DNA from: JBIIUJ01 sp044340025
GTDB lineage: Bacteria > Pseudomonadota > Alphaproteobacteria > Caulobacterales > Aquidulcibacteraceae
Assembly (NCBI GenBank): GCA_044340025.1
Contig: JBIIUJ010000057.1
Location: 1 to 15,105, forward strand
DNA: 15,105 nucleotides
Reading direction: 5' to 3'
Shown: piece after piece, positions 1 to 6,710 of the stretch
Layout of the letters: each line of letters opens with the position of its first letter
How positions within the stretch are numbered: position 1 is the stretch's first letter
Translations under genes and position numbers: made by a program
The notes under the pieces: generated by a model
The model's input: only the letters and a program-made list of their open reading frames with translations
Told to the model about the DNA's origin: nothing
Database searches by the model: none

Positions 1-122
1 CGGACGCCACCGTCTCGACCACCTGCAGCACCGAGCGCTCGAACCCATCGGCCAGCGCGTTCATCTGGGTGCGCTTGTCCGCCTCGGCGCGCGCCTTCAG
101 CTCTTCCTGCTCGGATTCCATC
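1..122. repeat. Left copy of near-identical chemoreceptor segment
   Basis: Bases 1-114 are identical to 2217-2330. One mismatch (115 versus 2331, a Ser/Ala codon change) is followed by seven more identical bases. Identity stops at the HAMP exit. The repeat probably continues leftwards beyond the window through the rest of the signalling domain. Confidence 0.9.
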
Positions 123-1309
123 GCGCGCATGCGCACCTGATTGTCCTGGAACACCTTGAGCGCGGCGCCCATGTCGCCGAGTTCGTCGGCCGTCATGCAC
201 TCGGCGAGATCGCGGTCGATCTCCCCCTGGGCGAGCAGGCGCATCTCTTCGGAAAGCCGCCCTATCCGGGGAACCACAAGTCTCAGCAGGAACCAGCCCA
301 AAACCCCCATCATGAGCAGCGAGAGGGCGCTCAGCGAGAGCGTGACGGCTATTTCCTGCTGGGCTTGCGCCTGTTTGGCGCTGGCGGCTGCATAAGCCGC
401 CTCTCCTGCTGTGGTCGCCAGGGTCTCCGCGGCGGAGAGCGCCTCGGAGGATTCCGCGAAGAACGCCTCCAGGGTCATGCCATACGCGCCGGTCGTGGCT
501 GCCGCGAGCAAACGCTCCCGCGTGTTCCCGTAGGACTGGAAGTAGGCGTCCTGAAGGCGGTCAATGGCTGTGATGAGGGCGGGTTGCGTTTCAGGATGGG
601 CGCGCAGCAGCAACAGTTCGCTCTGCGCCGTCTCGGCGCGCTGCGCAAAAGAGGCGGCTTCGCGCAGCTCGATCTCACTCATCGGCGCGCCGGTCGCCGT
701 GGCGATCGCCAGCAGCGTCCGTTCCCGTCCGCCATATTCCCGAACCTGCCAGGCCAGAAGCTGGGCCTTCTCGGCGTTCAGCAAGGCCGCCGACATCATG
801 GCGTTCTCGGGAAGAAGCTTGGCCTCCAGCGACCGCACCTGCTCCACCGACGCCTTGAGGCTGGCCGGGATCTGGGAAACGTCGGCCGGGTTGCGCGCGA
901 TCGCCGCCACGTCAAGGGCTGGATCGGCGCGCGATCGAAGGTCCCGGATGGTGGCGAGGTCCGCGCCCAATTCCTTCAGGAAGGATTCTGCTTGCGCGAT
1001 CTCCGCGCTTTCGACCCGCGCGGCCAGTTCGGAAAAGCCGCCGTCCGCCACTTCCCGCTGGCGCGTCAGCAGATCGCGCAGAGCGGTGGGCATGGGGCCT
1101 GGCAGGTTCAGTCCCACCTGCGTCAGCGAGCGCTCCAGCGACAGATCGATCGTTGCATCATAGAGCGCCACACGGATCTGCGCGGCCGTTGCAACCTTTT
1201 CCGCGTTGGCCTGCGCCGAGCGGGCCTTGAAAAGAACAAGCCCGAAAGAAGCTACAGTAACGGCAGTGCAGCCAGCAATGACGGCAATTGCCATGGTCTT
1301 GATACGCAT
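1..1309 (-). CDS. Methyl-accepting chemotaxis protein (3' end outside window)
   Basis: Membrane chemoreceptor that would signal through CheA/CheW to the flagellar motor. The first 436 residues are visible. Membrane helix 1 is at about residues 6-27, followed by a long, largely helical periplasmic sensor of about 290 residues. Membrane helix 2 (about 319-343, ending in a WFLLRLVV stretch) leads into a HAMP domain (about 340-395) and the start of the cytoplasmic signalling coiled coil. The kinase-control tip and stop codon lie beyond base 1. The ATG at 1309-1307 is chosen because a GAGG ribosome-binding site lies 6 bases upstream and the membrane helix follows at once. The sensor length is like that of NIT-type helical domains, but I cannot assign it. 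From residue about 396 on, the DNA is nearly identical to the next receptor gene, which lies upstream of it. A terminator separates the two, so this gene probably has its own promoter in 1310-1380. Confidence 0.93.
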   Translation of the reverse strand, partial: MRIKTMAIAVIAGCTAVTVASFGLVLFKARSAQANAEKVATAAQIRVALYDATIDLSLERSLTQVGLNLPGPMPTALRDLLTRQREVADGGFSELAARVESAEIAQAESFLKELGADLATIRDLRSRADPALDVAAIARNPADVSQIPASLKASVEQVRSLEAKLLPENAMMSAALLNAEKAQLLAWQVREYGGRERTLLAIATATGAPMSEIELREAASFAQRAETAQSELLLLRAHPETQPALITAIDRLQDAYFQSYGNTRERLLAAATTGAYGMTLEAFFAESSEALSAAETLATTAGEAAYAAASAKQAQAQQEIAVTLSLSALSLLMMGVLGWFLLRLVVPRIGRLSEEMRLLAQGEIDRDLAECMTADELGDMGAALKVFQDNQVRMRAMESEQEELKARAEADKRTQMNALADGFERSVLQVVETVAS

Positions 1310-1360
1310 ACGACACCTCACGACGACGACAGTAAGACCAGAAACAGGTTAATCTCTTGT

Positions 1361-1380
1361 TGCGACAAGTTGCCGCAAAT
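1361..1380 (-). repeat. Tandem 10-bp direct repeat in the 5' region of the left chemoreceptor gene
   Basis: On the plus strand GTTGCGACAA is followed directly by GTTGCCGCAA (8 of 10 identical). Each unit contains the near-palindromic core TTGCNNCAA. It lies about 50-70 bases upstream of the ATG at 1309 and just downstream of the preceding gene's terminator, where a promoter or operator would be expected. It could be a regulator site or chance; no confident -35/-10 pair was found with it. Confidence 0.3.
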
Positions 1381-1411
1381 TGGAAAAGGGCCGCCCTTGC
1401 GGGGCGGCCCT
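1381..1411 (-). terminator. Rho-independent terminator of the right chemoreceptor gene
   Basis: GGGCCGCCC (1388-1396) and GGGCGGCCC (1402-1410) form a perfect 9-bp GC stem with a 5-base loop, extended by an A-T pair (1387/1411). Reading on the minus strand the stem is followed by TTTTCC, the T-tract expected for intrinsic termination. It begins about 32 bases after the stop codon at 1444. On the plus strand no comparable T-tract follows. Confidence 0.85.
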
Positions 1412-1443
1412 CTTGCCGTTGGCTCTCGCGGGGGAGTGAGAGC

Positions 1444-3096
1444 CTAGGCGGCTCGGATGGTCCGCAGGAAGCCTTCGACTTCGTCGCGGAGGCGGTTGGC
1501 CTGGAGGCCGAGTTCGCGGGCGGCGCCGAGGCTCTGTTCGGCGGCGGCGCCGGTCTCGGAGGCGCCGGACTGGACCATGACGATGGCCTGGGTCACTTCG
1601 GCGGTGCCGGCCGCGACATCGCCGGTGTTGCGGGTGATCTCGCGCACGGCGGCCATCTGCTCTTCCACCGCCGCCGAGATGGCCGAGGCGATCTCGTTGA
1701 TCTCGGAGATGGTGCGCGCGATGCCGTCGATGGCGCCCACGGCTTCCTTGGTCGCGCCCTGAACGCCGGTGATCTGGGCGGAGATCTCCTCGGTGGCCTT
1801 GGCGGTCTGTTCGGCCAGGCTCTTCACCTCGGAAGCCACCACCGCAAAGCCGCGCCCGGCGTCGCCCGCGCGGGCGGCTTCGATCGTGGCGTTGAGGGCC
1901 AGCAGATTGGTCTGGGCGGCGATGTCGGAGATCAGGCTGACGACCGCGCCGATCTTGCCGGCGGCTTCCGAGAGGGCGACGACGGTGGCGTTGGTCCGGG
2001 CGGCCTGCTCCTCGGCGGCGCGCGCGATCTGGGCCGACTGGGTGACCTGCTGGGCGATCTCGGCGATGGAGGCCGACATCTCCTCCGAGGCCGAGGCCAC
2101 GGTCTGGATGTTGGAGGCCGAGACTTCCGCGGTGCGGGCCACGGCGGAGGAGTGGGTGGAGGTGTCCGACGCGGTCCGCGCGAGCGTCTCCGACGAGCTC
2201 TGCAGCTCGGTGGAGGCGGACGCCACCGTCTCGACCACCTGCAGCACCGAGCGCTCGAACCCATCGGCCAGCGCGTTCATCTGGGTGCGCTTGTCCGCCT
2301 CGGCGCGCGCCTTCAGCTCTTCCTGCTCGGCTTCCATCCGCTTCACGGCGCGGGCGTTCTCGATGAACACCAGCAGCGCCCGGCGCAGCCGGCCCACATC
2401 GTCGCGCCGCTCCACATCATCGATGCTGACGCTCAGATCGCCCTTGGCGACTTCTTCCATCTGCGCCGTGGTGCGGGCGATCGGGGCCGAAACCGTGCGC
2501 GCCAGCGCAATCGCGGCGCCAATCAGGACGACCGCCAGCAGCCCCATCGCCCCCAGAGCGACGGTCCGCAGCAAAACGATGTCTTCCTCGAGCGCGGCGT
2601 TGGCTGCCGCCTCCTGCTCGTCGGCGGCGGTCACAAGCGCTTCGATCAGGGGTTCGACCGATCCGCCTAGCCGATTGCGTTCGGCGCGCTGGGCTTCGTC
2701 AGACGCGGCCAGCACAACGACGCCAATGTAGTCGGAGGCAAGCTTTTCAATCTCCGCTAGCCGGGCGATCTTGTTTTCATTGGTGGTCATGCTGCGCACT
2801 TCAGCAACGGCCTGCGTCACCCCACGCGCTTCGCTCTCGGCGGCTTGCAAGAAAGCCGGATCGCCCGTCTCGGAGTATCGAAGAGTCTGTACACGCAATT
2901 CGAGGAAGGCTGCCTCAATACCCAGCGTATCTTCTGTGAACTCGACCATCTCCTCAACTCGATGGTATGTGTCGTAGATTGCGAAAGTCTTCCAGACAAC
3001 AAGCGAAAATGCCGTGATGACGATCGCCCCGATCGCGGAAAAGATCGTGGACGCTTTGGCCTTTACCGGCATATCCATAAAGGCTTTTAAAATCAT
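1444..3096 (-). CDS. Methyl-accepting chemotaxis protein, complete, 550 aa
   Basis: Inner-membrane chemoreceptor with the usual layout. A short cytoplasmic N-terminus is followed by membrane helix 1 (about 17-36), a helical periplasmic sensor of about 140 residues (37-177, four-helix-bundle-like), membrane helix 2 (178-199), HAMP (about 198-250) and the cytoplasmic signalling domain. The highly conserved hairpin tip is present: EIAAQTNLLALNATIEAARA-type sequence followed by GRGFAVVASEVKSLAEQT, which binds CheA and CheW. The C-terminus ends FLRTIRAA, with no CheR-docking pentapeptide visible. The ATG at 3096 is preferred over an in-frame ATG at 3219. It has a GGAG site 8 bases upstream and puts the membrane helix at the usual distance, whereas the extra 41 residues are not typical of the family. 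The gene ends in a strong terminator. Its ligand cannot be told from sequence. Confidence 0.95.
   Translation of the reverse strand: MILKAFMDMPVKAKASTIFSAIGAIVITAFSLVVWKTFAIYDTYHRVEEMVEFTEDTLGIEAAFLELRVQTLRYSETGDPAFLQAAESEARGVTQAVAEVRSMTTNENKIARLAEIEKLASDYIGVVVLAASDEAQRAERNRLGGSVEPLIEALVTAADEQEAAANAALEEDIVLLRTVALGAMGLLAVVLIGAAIALARTVSAPIARTTAQMEEVAKGDLSVSIDDVERRDDVGRLRRALLVFIENARAVKRMEAEQEELKARAEADKRTQMNALADGFERSVLQVVETVASASTELQSSSETLARTASDTSTHSSAVARTAEVSASNIQTVASASEEMSASIAEIAQQVTQSAQIARAAEEQAARTNATVVALSEAAGKIGAVVSLISDIAAQTNLLALNATIEAARAGDAGRGFAVVASEVKSLAEQTAKATEEISAQITGVQGATKEAVGAIDGIARTISEINEIASAISAAVEEQMAAVREITRNTGDVAAGTAEVTQAIVMVQSGASETGAAAEQSLGAARELGLQANRLRDEVEGFLRTIRAA
2217..2338. repeat. 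Right copy of near-identical chemoreceptor segment
   Basis: Direct-repeat partner of 1-122 (121 of 122 bases identical, including third codon positions). It encodes the EQEELKARAEADKRTQ-type linker and the first helix of the signalling domain. Confidence 0.9.
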
Positions 3097-3234
3097 CGCT
3101 CGCTCCGTTTTGTCACCCTGTCCCGGAGCTATGATGGATTTGGTTAAGGAAGGGAGAATGCTTGAAGCGAAAGGATAGTCCACGCTCGCAGTGCTTGAGC
3201 GGAAGCGTAGGCCAAGCAAAAGAACACAAAAAGA

Positions 3235-3252
3235 TTGAGGTCATTACCTCAA
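3235..3252. promoter_or_regulatory. Perfect dyad, candidate operator upstream of chemoreceptor gene
   Basis: TTGAGGT, four bases, ACCTCAA: a perfect 7+7 inverted repeat about 140 bases upstream of the ATG at 3096. It lies in the AT-richer part of the intergenic region and is not followed by a T-tract that would mark a terminator. It could be a binding site for a dimeric regulator. The regulator is unknown. Confidence 0.4.
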
Positions 3253-3380
3253 GATGTTCGAAGGATGGATATCTTTATCCGGCCTTCAGCCAAAAAAAGC
3301 AGTCAAGCCATCGAAAGGGCGCAGGCGGTGAGGGGCGCTCCGGCGCCCTGTGTTTCGGGCGACCCGCGCGTATTCACGCT

Positions 3381-3409
3381 GCGCCAAACGCCGATTTCGC
3401 GTTCGGCGC
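3381..3409 (-). terminator. Weak hairpin directly after the dehydrogenase stop codon
   Basis: GCGCC-A-AACGC, a 7-base loop, and GCGTT-C-GGCGC pair as two 5-bp stems separated by one mismatch. It begins one base after the stop codon at 3411. No T-tract follows on the minus strand, so it may act as an RNA 3' end stabiliser, a Rho-assisted stop, or nothing. A second hairpin (GGGCGC-TCCG-GCGCCC, 3333-3348) lies farther downstream and also lacks a T-tract. Confidence 0.3.
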
Positions 3410-3410
3410 G

Positions 3411-4397
3411 CTACAGCATCGCGGGGATCACCCGGTCCGGCGGCTTGTGGCCGTCGGCGAAGGTCTTGATGTTGATGATCACTTTCTCGCCCATCTCCAC
3501 CCGGCCCTCCAGCGTGGCCGAGCCCATGTGCGGCAGCAGCACCACATTGGCCAGCTTCTTGAGCTTCGGATTGATCGCGGGTTCGTGTTCGAAAACGTCG
3601 AGCCCGGCGCCAGCCAGCAGGCCGCCTTCCAGCATGCGGGCCAGCGCCGCCTCATCGATCACCTCGCCGCGGGCGGTGTTCACGATATAGGCCGAGGGCT
3701 TCATCAGCTGGAGCCGCCGCGAGGAAAGCAGGTGATAGGTCGCCGGCGTGTGCGGGCAGTTCACCGAGATGATGTCCATGCGCGAGAGCATCTGGTCCAG
3801 GCTCTCCCAATAGGTGGCCTCCAGTTCCTGCTCGATCGCGACGGGCGCGCGCTTGCGGTTGTGATAGTGGATCTGCAGCCCGAACGCCTTGGCCCGGCGC
3901 GCCACCGCCTGGCCGATGCGGCCCATGCCGATGATGCCCAGCCGCTTGCCGCCCACGCGCCGGCCCATCATCCAGGTGGGGCTCCAGCCCATGAACTCGT
4001 CGGCCTCCACCACCTTCACGCCCTCCACGATGCGGCGGGGCGCAGCCAGGATCAGCGTCATGGCGATGTCGGCGGTGTCTTCGGTCAGGACGCCGGGCGT
4101 GTTCGTCACGGTGAGGCCGCGCTGGATGGCGGTCTGGACGTCGATATTGTCGACCCCGGCGCCGAATTGCGCGATGAGGCGCAGCCGCTCGCCCGCCCGG
4201 CTGATCACCTTGCTGTCGATCCGATCCGTGACCGTCGGCACCAGAACGTCTGCACGGCTCACCGCATCGACGAGCTGTTCGTAGCTCATGGGCGCGTCGG
4301 AAGCGTTCAGTTCGGTGTCGAACAGCTCCATCATCCGCGTCTCCACCGGCTCGGGCAGTTTGCGGGTGACGATCACCTTCAGACGCGTGTTGGGCAT
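3411..4397 (-). CDS. 2-hydroxyacid dehydrogenase, glyoxylate/hydroxypyruvate reductase type
   Basis: Cytoplasmic NAD(P)-dependent D-isomer-specific 2-hydroxyacid dehydrogenase, 328 residues, the normal family length. It has the nucleotide-binding GMGRIG (157-162), the catalytic Arg243 in the VNTARG segment, Glu272 in FEHEP and the catalytic His290 in LLPHMGSAT. After the second Rossmann strand the sequence reads YHNRKR (178-183). An Arg at this place usually marks NADPH preference, so a glyoxylate/hydroxypyruvate reductase is the best guess; the exact substrate is inference. The ATG at 4397 is used because a GGGAAG site precedes it and MPNTRLKVIVTRKLP is a typical family beginning. An in-frame ATG at 4457 would add 20 residues with no family match. 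It is divergent from the SH3 gene across 122 bases that must hold both promoters. Confidence 0.9.
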   Translation of the reverse strand: MPNTRLKVIVTRKLPEPVETRMMELFDTELNASDAPMSYEQLVDAVSRADVLVPTVTDRIDSKVISRAGERLRLIAQFGAGVDNIDVQTAIQRGLTVTNTPGVLTEDTADIAMTLILAAPRRIVEGVKVVEADEFMGWSPTWMMGRRVGGKRLGIIGMGRIGQAVARRAKAFGLQIHYHNRKRAPVAIEQELEATYWESLDQMLSRMDIISVNCPHTPATYHLLSSRRLQLMKPSAYIVNTARGEVIDEAALARMLEGGLLAGAGLDVFEHEPAINPKLKKLANVVLLPHMGSATLEGRVEMGEKVIINIKTFADGHKPPDRVIPAML

Positions 4398-4519
4398 AAA
4401 TCTTCCCGTCCCAGTCTCAACCTTCAGGCTCCTAGCAACCGCCGGCCCCAAGGCCAAGCGAGGCGCGCGTTAAGCCGGCCTTTACCCTGACAATCGAGCT
4501 TGGCGGCGCACAAGGCGGG

Positions 4520-5017
4520 GTGCGCGTGATGAAGGCGATTGCAGGAGCGGCTGGGGCGATGATGCTTGGGTGGGGCGCGGCTGCGCTTGCCCAGGGCCAT
4601 CCCACGCCTTCCTCCAAGCCGGTGCCCCGGTTCGAGAGCCTGGATGAAGAGGAGGCCCATGGCCGCCTCGGCCCGACGCGCGATCATCGCGTCGTCTGGA
4701 CCTATCAGCGCGTCGGGCTGCCGATGCAGGTGATCGCCGAAACCCAGGACTGGCGGCGCGTCCGCGATCCTGATGGCGAGGTCACCTGGATGCACAAGCG
4801 CCTGCTCTCCAGCCGCCCGACCGTGATGGTTCGCGCGTCCGCGGCGGAGGGCGTGCCCCTGCGCGCCGCCCCGCAGACCGACGCCAAGGTGCGCGCGGTT
4901 CTGCATGCAGGCGTCATCGCGGATCTGGAGACCTGTTCGGACGGCTGGTGCCGGCTGCGGGTGCGCCAGCGCTACGAGGGCTGGACCCCGGCCAGCATGC
5001 TCTGGGGCGCCCGCTAG
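4520..5017 (+). CDS. Exported SH3-domain protein (SH3_4-like)
   Basis: Predicted 165-residue periplasmic protein. A signal peptide (Lys5, then an Ala/Gly/Met/Leu-rich core) ends in an AAALA|Q cleavage site near residue 24. Two bacterial SH3-like units follow. The first, about 55-100, contains VGLPMQVIAE and WRRVRDPDGEVTWMH. The second, about 108-163, contains VPLRAAPQTDAKV, then SDGWCRLRV and YEGWTPASMLWG. Such domains are linked with cell-wall or envelope binding in alphaproteobacteria; the actual partner is unknown. The start is uncertain: GTG 4520, GTG 4526 and ATG 4529 are all in frame and differ by at most three residues, with AAGG and GGGG stretches just upstream. The gene is 35 bases before aroK and may be cotranscribed with it. 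Confidence 0.82.
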   Translation: MRVMKAIAGAAGAMMLGWGAAALAQGHPTPSSKPVPRFESLDEEEAHGRLGPTRDHRVVWTYQRVGLPMQVIAETQDWRRVRDPDGEVTWMHKRLLSSRPTVMVRASAAEGVPLRAAPQTDAKVRAVLHAGVIADLETCSDGWCRLRVRQRYEGWTPASMLWGAR

Positions 5018-5052
5018 ACGCCAGCCCGCCGTGGCCCTAGAACACCACGGTC

Positions 5053-5604
5053 ATGCCCCCGTCCGAGGCGTCTGAGACGTCGGTTTTTCTGTCGCGCACG
5101 CTCGCGCTTGTCGGGCTCATGGGCGCAGGCAAGAGTTCCGTGGGCAAGCGTCTGGCGCTTGCGCTTGGCGTGCCTTTCCGCGACGCCGACGACGAGATCG
5201 TCAAGGCCGCTGGCGAGACGATCCCCGAAATCTTCGCCCACCATGGCGAGGCGGAGTTCCGCCGTGGAGAACGCCGCGTGATCGCGCGGCTGCTGACCGC
5301 CGAGCCGCCCCATGTGCTGGCGACAGGCGGCGGCGCCTTCATGGACCCCGAGACCCGCGCCTTGATGAAAGAGCGCGCGTTCACCATCTGGCTGCGCGCC
5401 GATCTCGACACCTTGATGCGGCGGGTCAGCCGGCGCGATGATCGCCCTCTGCTGAAGGGCGACGATCCGCGCGCAGTCATGGAGCGGCTGATGGCGGCGC
5501 GCTATCCCATCTATGCCGAGGCCGATCTGGTGATCGACAGCGATGATGGCCCGCATCAGCGCACGGTGGAGGCGATCATCGCCGCGCTGGAGGCCCGCCG
5601 ATGA
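5053..5604 (+). CDS. aroK: Shikimate kinase
   Basis: Phosphorylates shikimate at O3 with ATP, a step of the common aromatic amino-acid pathway in the cytoplasm. The 183-residue protein has the P-loop GLMGAGKSS (21-29), the Mg/shikimate-binding acidic pair in DADDE (44-48), Arg70 in EFRRGE, the shikimate-binding GGG (92-94), the lid arginine in RDDRPLL (about 131) and the adenine-site ARYPIY (149-154). Length and order of motifs are normal, with a short N-terminal extension of about 15 residues. The stop overlaps the aroB start (ATGA at 5601-5604), which implies translational coupling. Confidence 0.96.
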   Translation: MPPSEASETSVFLSRTLALVGLMGAGKSSVGKRLALALGVPFRDADDEIVKAAGETIPEIFAHHGEAEFRRGERRVIARLLTAEPPHVLATGGGAFMDPETRALMKERAFTIWLRADLDTLMRRVSRRDDRPLLKGDDPRAVMERLMAARYPIYAEADLVIDSDDGPHQRTVEAIIAALEARR

Positions 5605-6710
5605 GCCATCGCGCCATCCCCGTCGCCCTGGAAGGCCGCAGTTACGACGTTCTGGTCGGGGCAGGGCTGCTTGAGGTGGCCGGCGGTCTCATTGCGCCGT
5701 TTGCGCCGCGCCGGCGCTGCGCGATCGTGACAGACGAGACGGTGGCCGGGCTGCATCTGGCCCGGCTCCAGGCGAGCCTGACGGCGGCCGGCCTTTCTGC
5801 GCCGGCCATCATCCTGCCGCCGGGGGAGGGGCAGAAGAGCTGGGCCGGTCTGGAACGGTTGAGCGAGCAATTGCTGGCGCTGGAGCTGGAGCGGCGCGAC
5901 ATCGTGATCGCCTTTGGGGGCGGCGTGATTGGCGATCTCGTCGGGTTCTGCGCCGGCGTGCTGAAGCGCGGGATCGATTTCGTCCAGATCCCCACAACGC
6001 TGCTGGCGCAGGTCGACAGTTCGGTGGGCGGCAAGACGGCGATCAACGCGCGCGCCGGCAAGAACCTCATCGGCCTGTTCCATCAGCCGCGCCTGGTGCT
6101 GGCCGATCGCGACGCGCTGGCCACTCTGCCTGCGCGCGAGCGGCTGGCCGGCTATGCCGAGATCGTGAAGTATGGCCTGATCGATGATCCGGCCTTCTTC
6201 GCCTGGTGCGAGGCCAATGCCGGCGCGCTTCTCGCGGGCGACGCGGCTGCGCTCGCGCATGCGGTGGAGACCTCGGTCGCCGCCAAGGCGCGGGTAGTGG
6301 CCGCCGATGAGCGCGAAGGCGGCGTGCGTGCGCTGCTCAATCTGGGCCACACCTTCGCCCATGCCTTCGAGGCCGAGATCGGGTTCGACGATCGCGTGAT
6401 GCTGCATGGCGAGGCGGTGGGGCTTGGGCTTGGGCTGGCGTACCGCTTTTCCTCGGCTCAGGGGCTTTGCCCGCCCGAGGCCGCCGCCCGCGTGAGCGCC
6501 CACCTTGATGCGGCAGGCTTCGCCAGACCCAGCGCCGCGCCGGGCGGGCCGTTCGAGGCGGGCCGCCTGCTTGCCGCCATGGCGCACGACAAGAAGGTGG
6601 AAGACGGCCGCCTGACCTTCATCCTCGCCCGCGCGATCGGCGCGAGCTTTATCGCCAAGGACGTCAGTGCGGCGGATGTCCGGGCTTTTCTGGAAGCGGA
6701 GCTTCGCTGA
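5601..6710 (+). CDS. aroB: 3-dehydroquinate synthase
   Basis: Converts DAHP to 3-dehydroquinate, the second step of the shikimate pathway; NAD- and metal-dependent, cytoplasmic. The 369-residue protein shows the NAD-site FGGGVIGDLVGF (105-116), the PTTLLAQVDSSVGGKTAIN block (131-149) and KNLIGLFHQP (154-163). The metal ligands are expected at Glu187 (YAEIVKYG), His250 (NLGHTFAHAFE) and His269 (MLHGEAVGLG). Length is normal and nothing is missing. It begins inside the aroK stop codon and ends in TGATG with the next gene, so the three genes form a tight unit. The aroK-aroB pair is a common bacterial arrangement. Confidence 0.97.
   Translation: MSHRAIPVALEGRSYDVLVGAGLLEVAGGLIAPFAPRRRCAIVTDETVAGLHLARLQASLTAAGLSAPAIILPPGEGQKSWAGLERLSEQLLALELERRDIVIAFGGGVIGDLVGFCAGVLKRGIDFVQIPTTLLAQVDSSVGGKTAINARAGKNLIGLFHQPRLVLADRDALATLPARERLAGYAEIVKYGLIDDPAFFAWCEANAGALLAGDAAALAHAVETSVAAKARVVAADEREGGVRALLNLGHTFAHAFEAEIGFDDRVMLHGEAVGLGLGLAYRFSSAQGLCPPEAAARVSAHLDAAGFARPSAAPGGPFEAGRLLAAMAHDKKVEDGRLTFILARAIGASFIAKDVSAADVRAFLEAELR

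Larger units (their letters stand above)
3097..3410. other. Gene-free 314-bp stretch upstream of the chemoreceptor gene
   Basis: No credible gene was found here on either strand. It lies between the start of the chemoreceptor gene (3096) and the stop of the dehydrogenase (3411). It is clearly more AT-rich than its surroundings at about 3121-3310 and holds the TTGAGGT/ACCTCAA dyad (3235-3252), a seven-A run (plus strand, about 3292-3298) and GC hairpins near 3333-3348 and 3381-3409. The chemoreceptor promoter should lie here, but I could not fix -35/-10 elements with confidence. Confidence 0.6.

Noticed and set aside
1357..2670. 437-codon plus-strand frame opposite the chemoreceptor
   Set aside because: Gly/Asp/Arg-rich complement of the signalling domain; no start signals or motifs.
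3097..3219. N-terminal extension of the right chemoreceptor to ATG 3219
   Set aside because: No ribosome-binding site match comparable to the GGAG before ATG 3096, and the extra residues do not fit the normal receptor start.
3190..3220. Sigma-54-like GG/GC element on the minus strand (TTGGCCTACGCTTCCGC)
   Set aside because: The GG to GC spacing is one base too long and the -12 element is poor.
5029..5050. CCGTGG/CCACGG hairpin between the SH3 gene and aroK
   Set aside because: Only 6 bp with a 10-base loop, no T-tract, and it would block the ribosome-binding region of aroK; probably chance.
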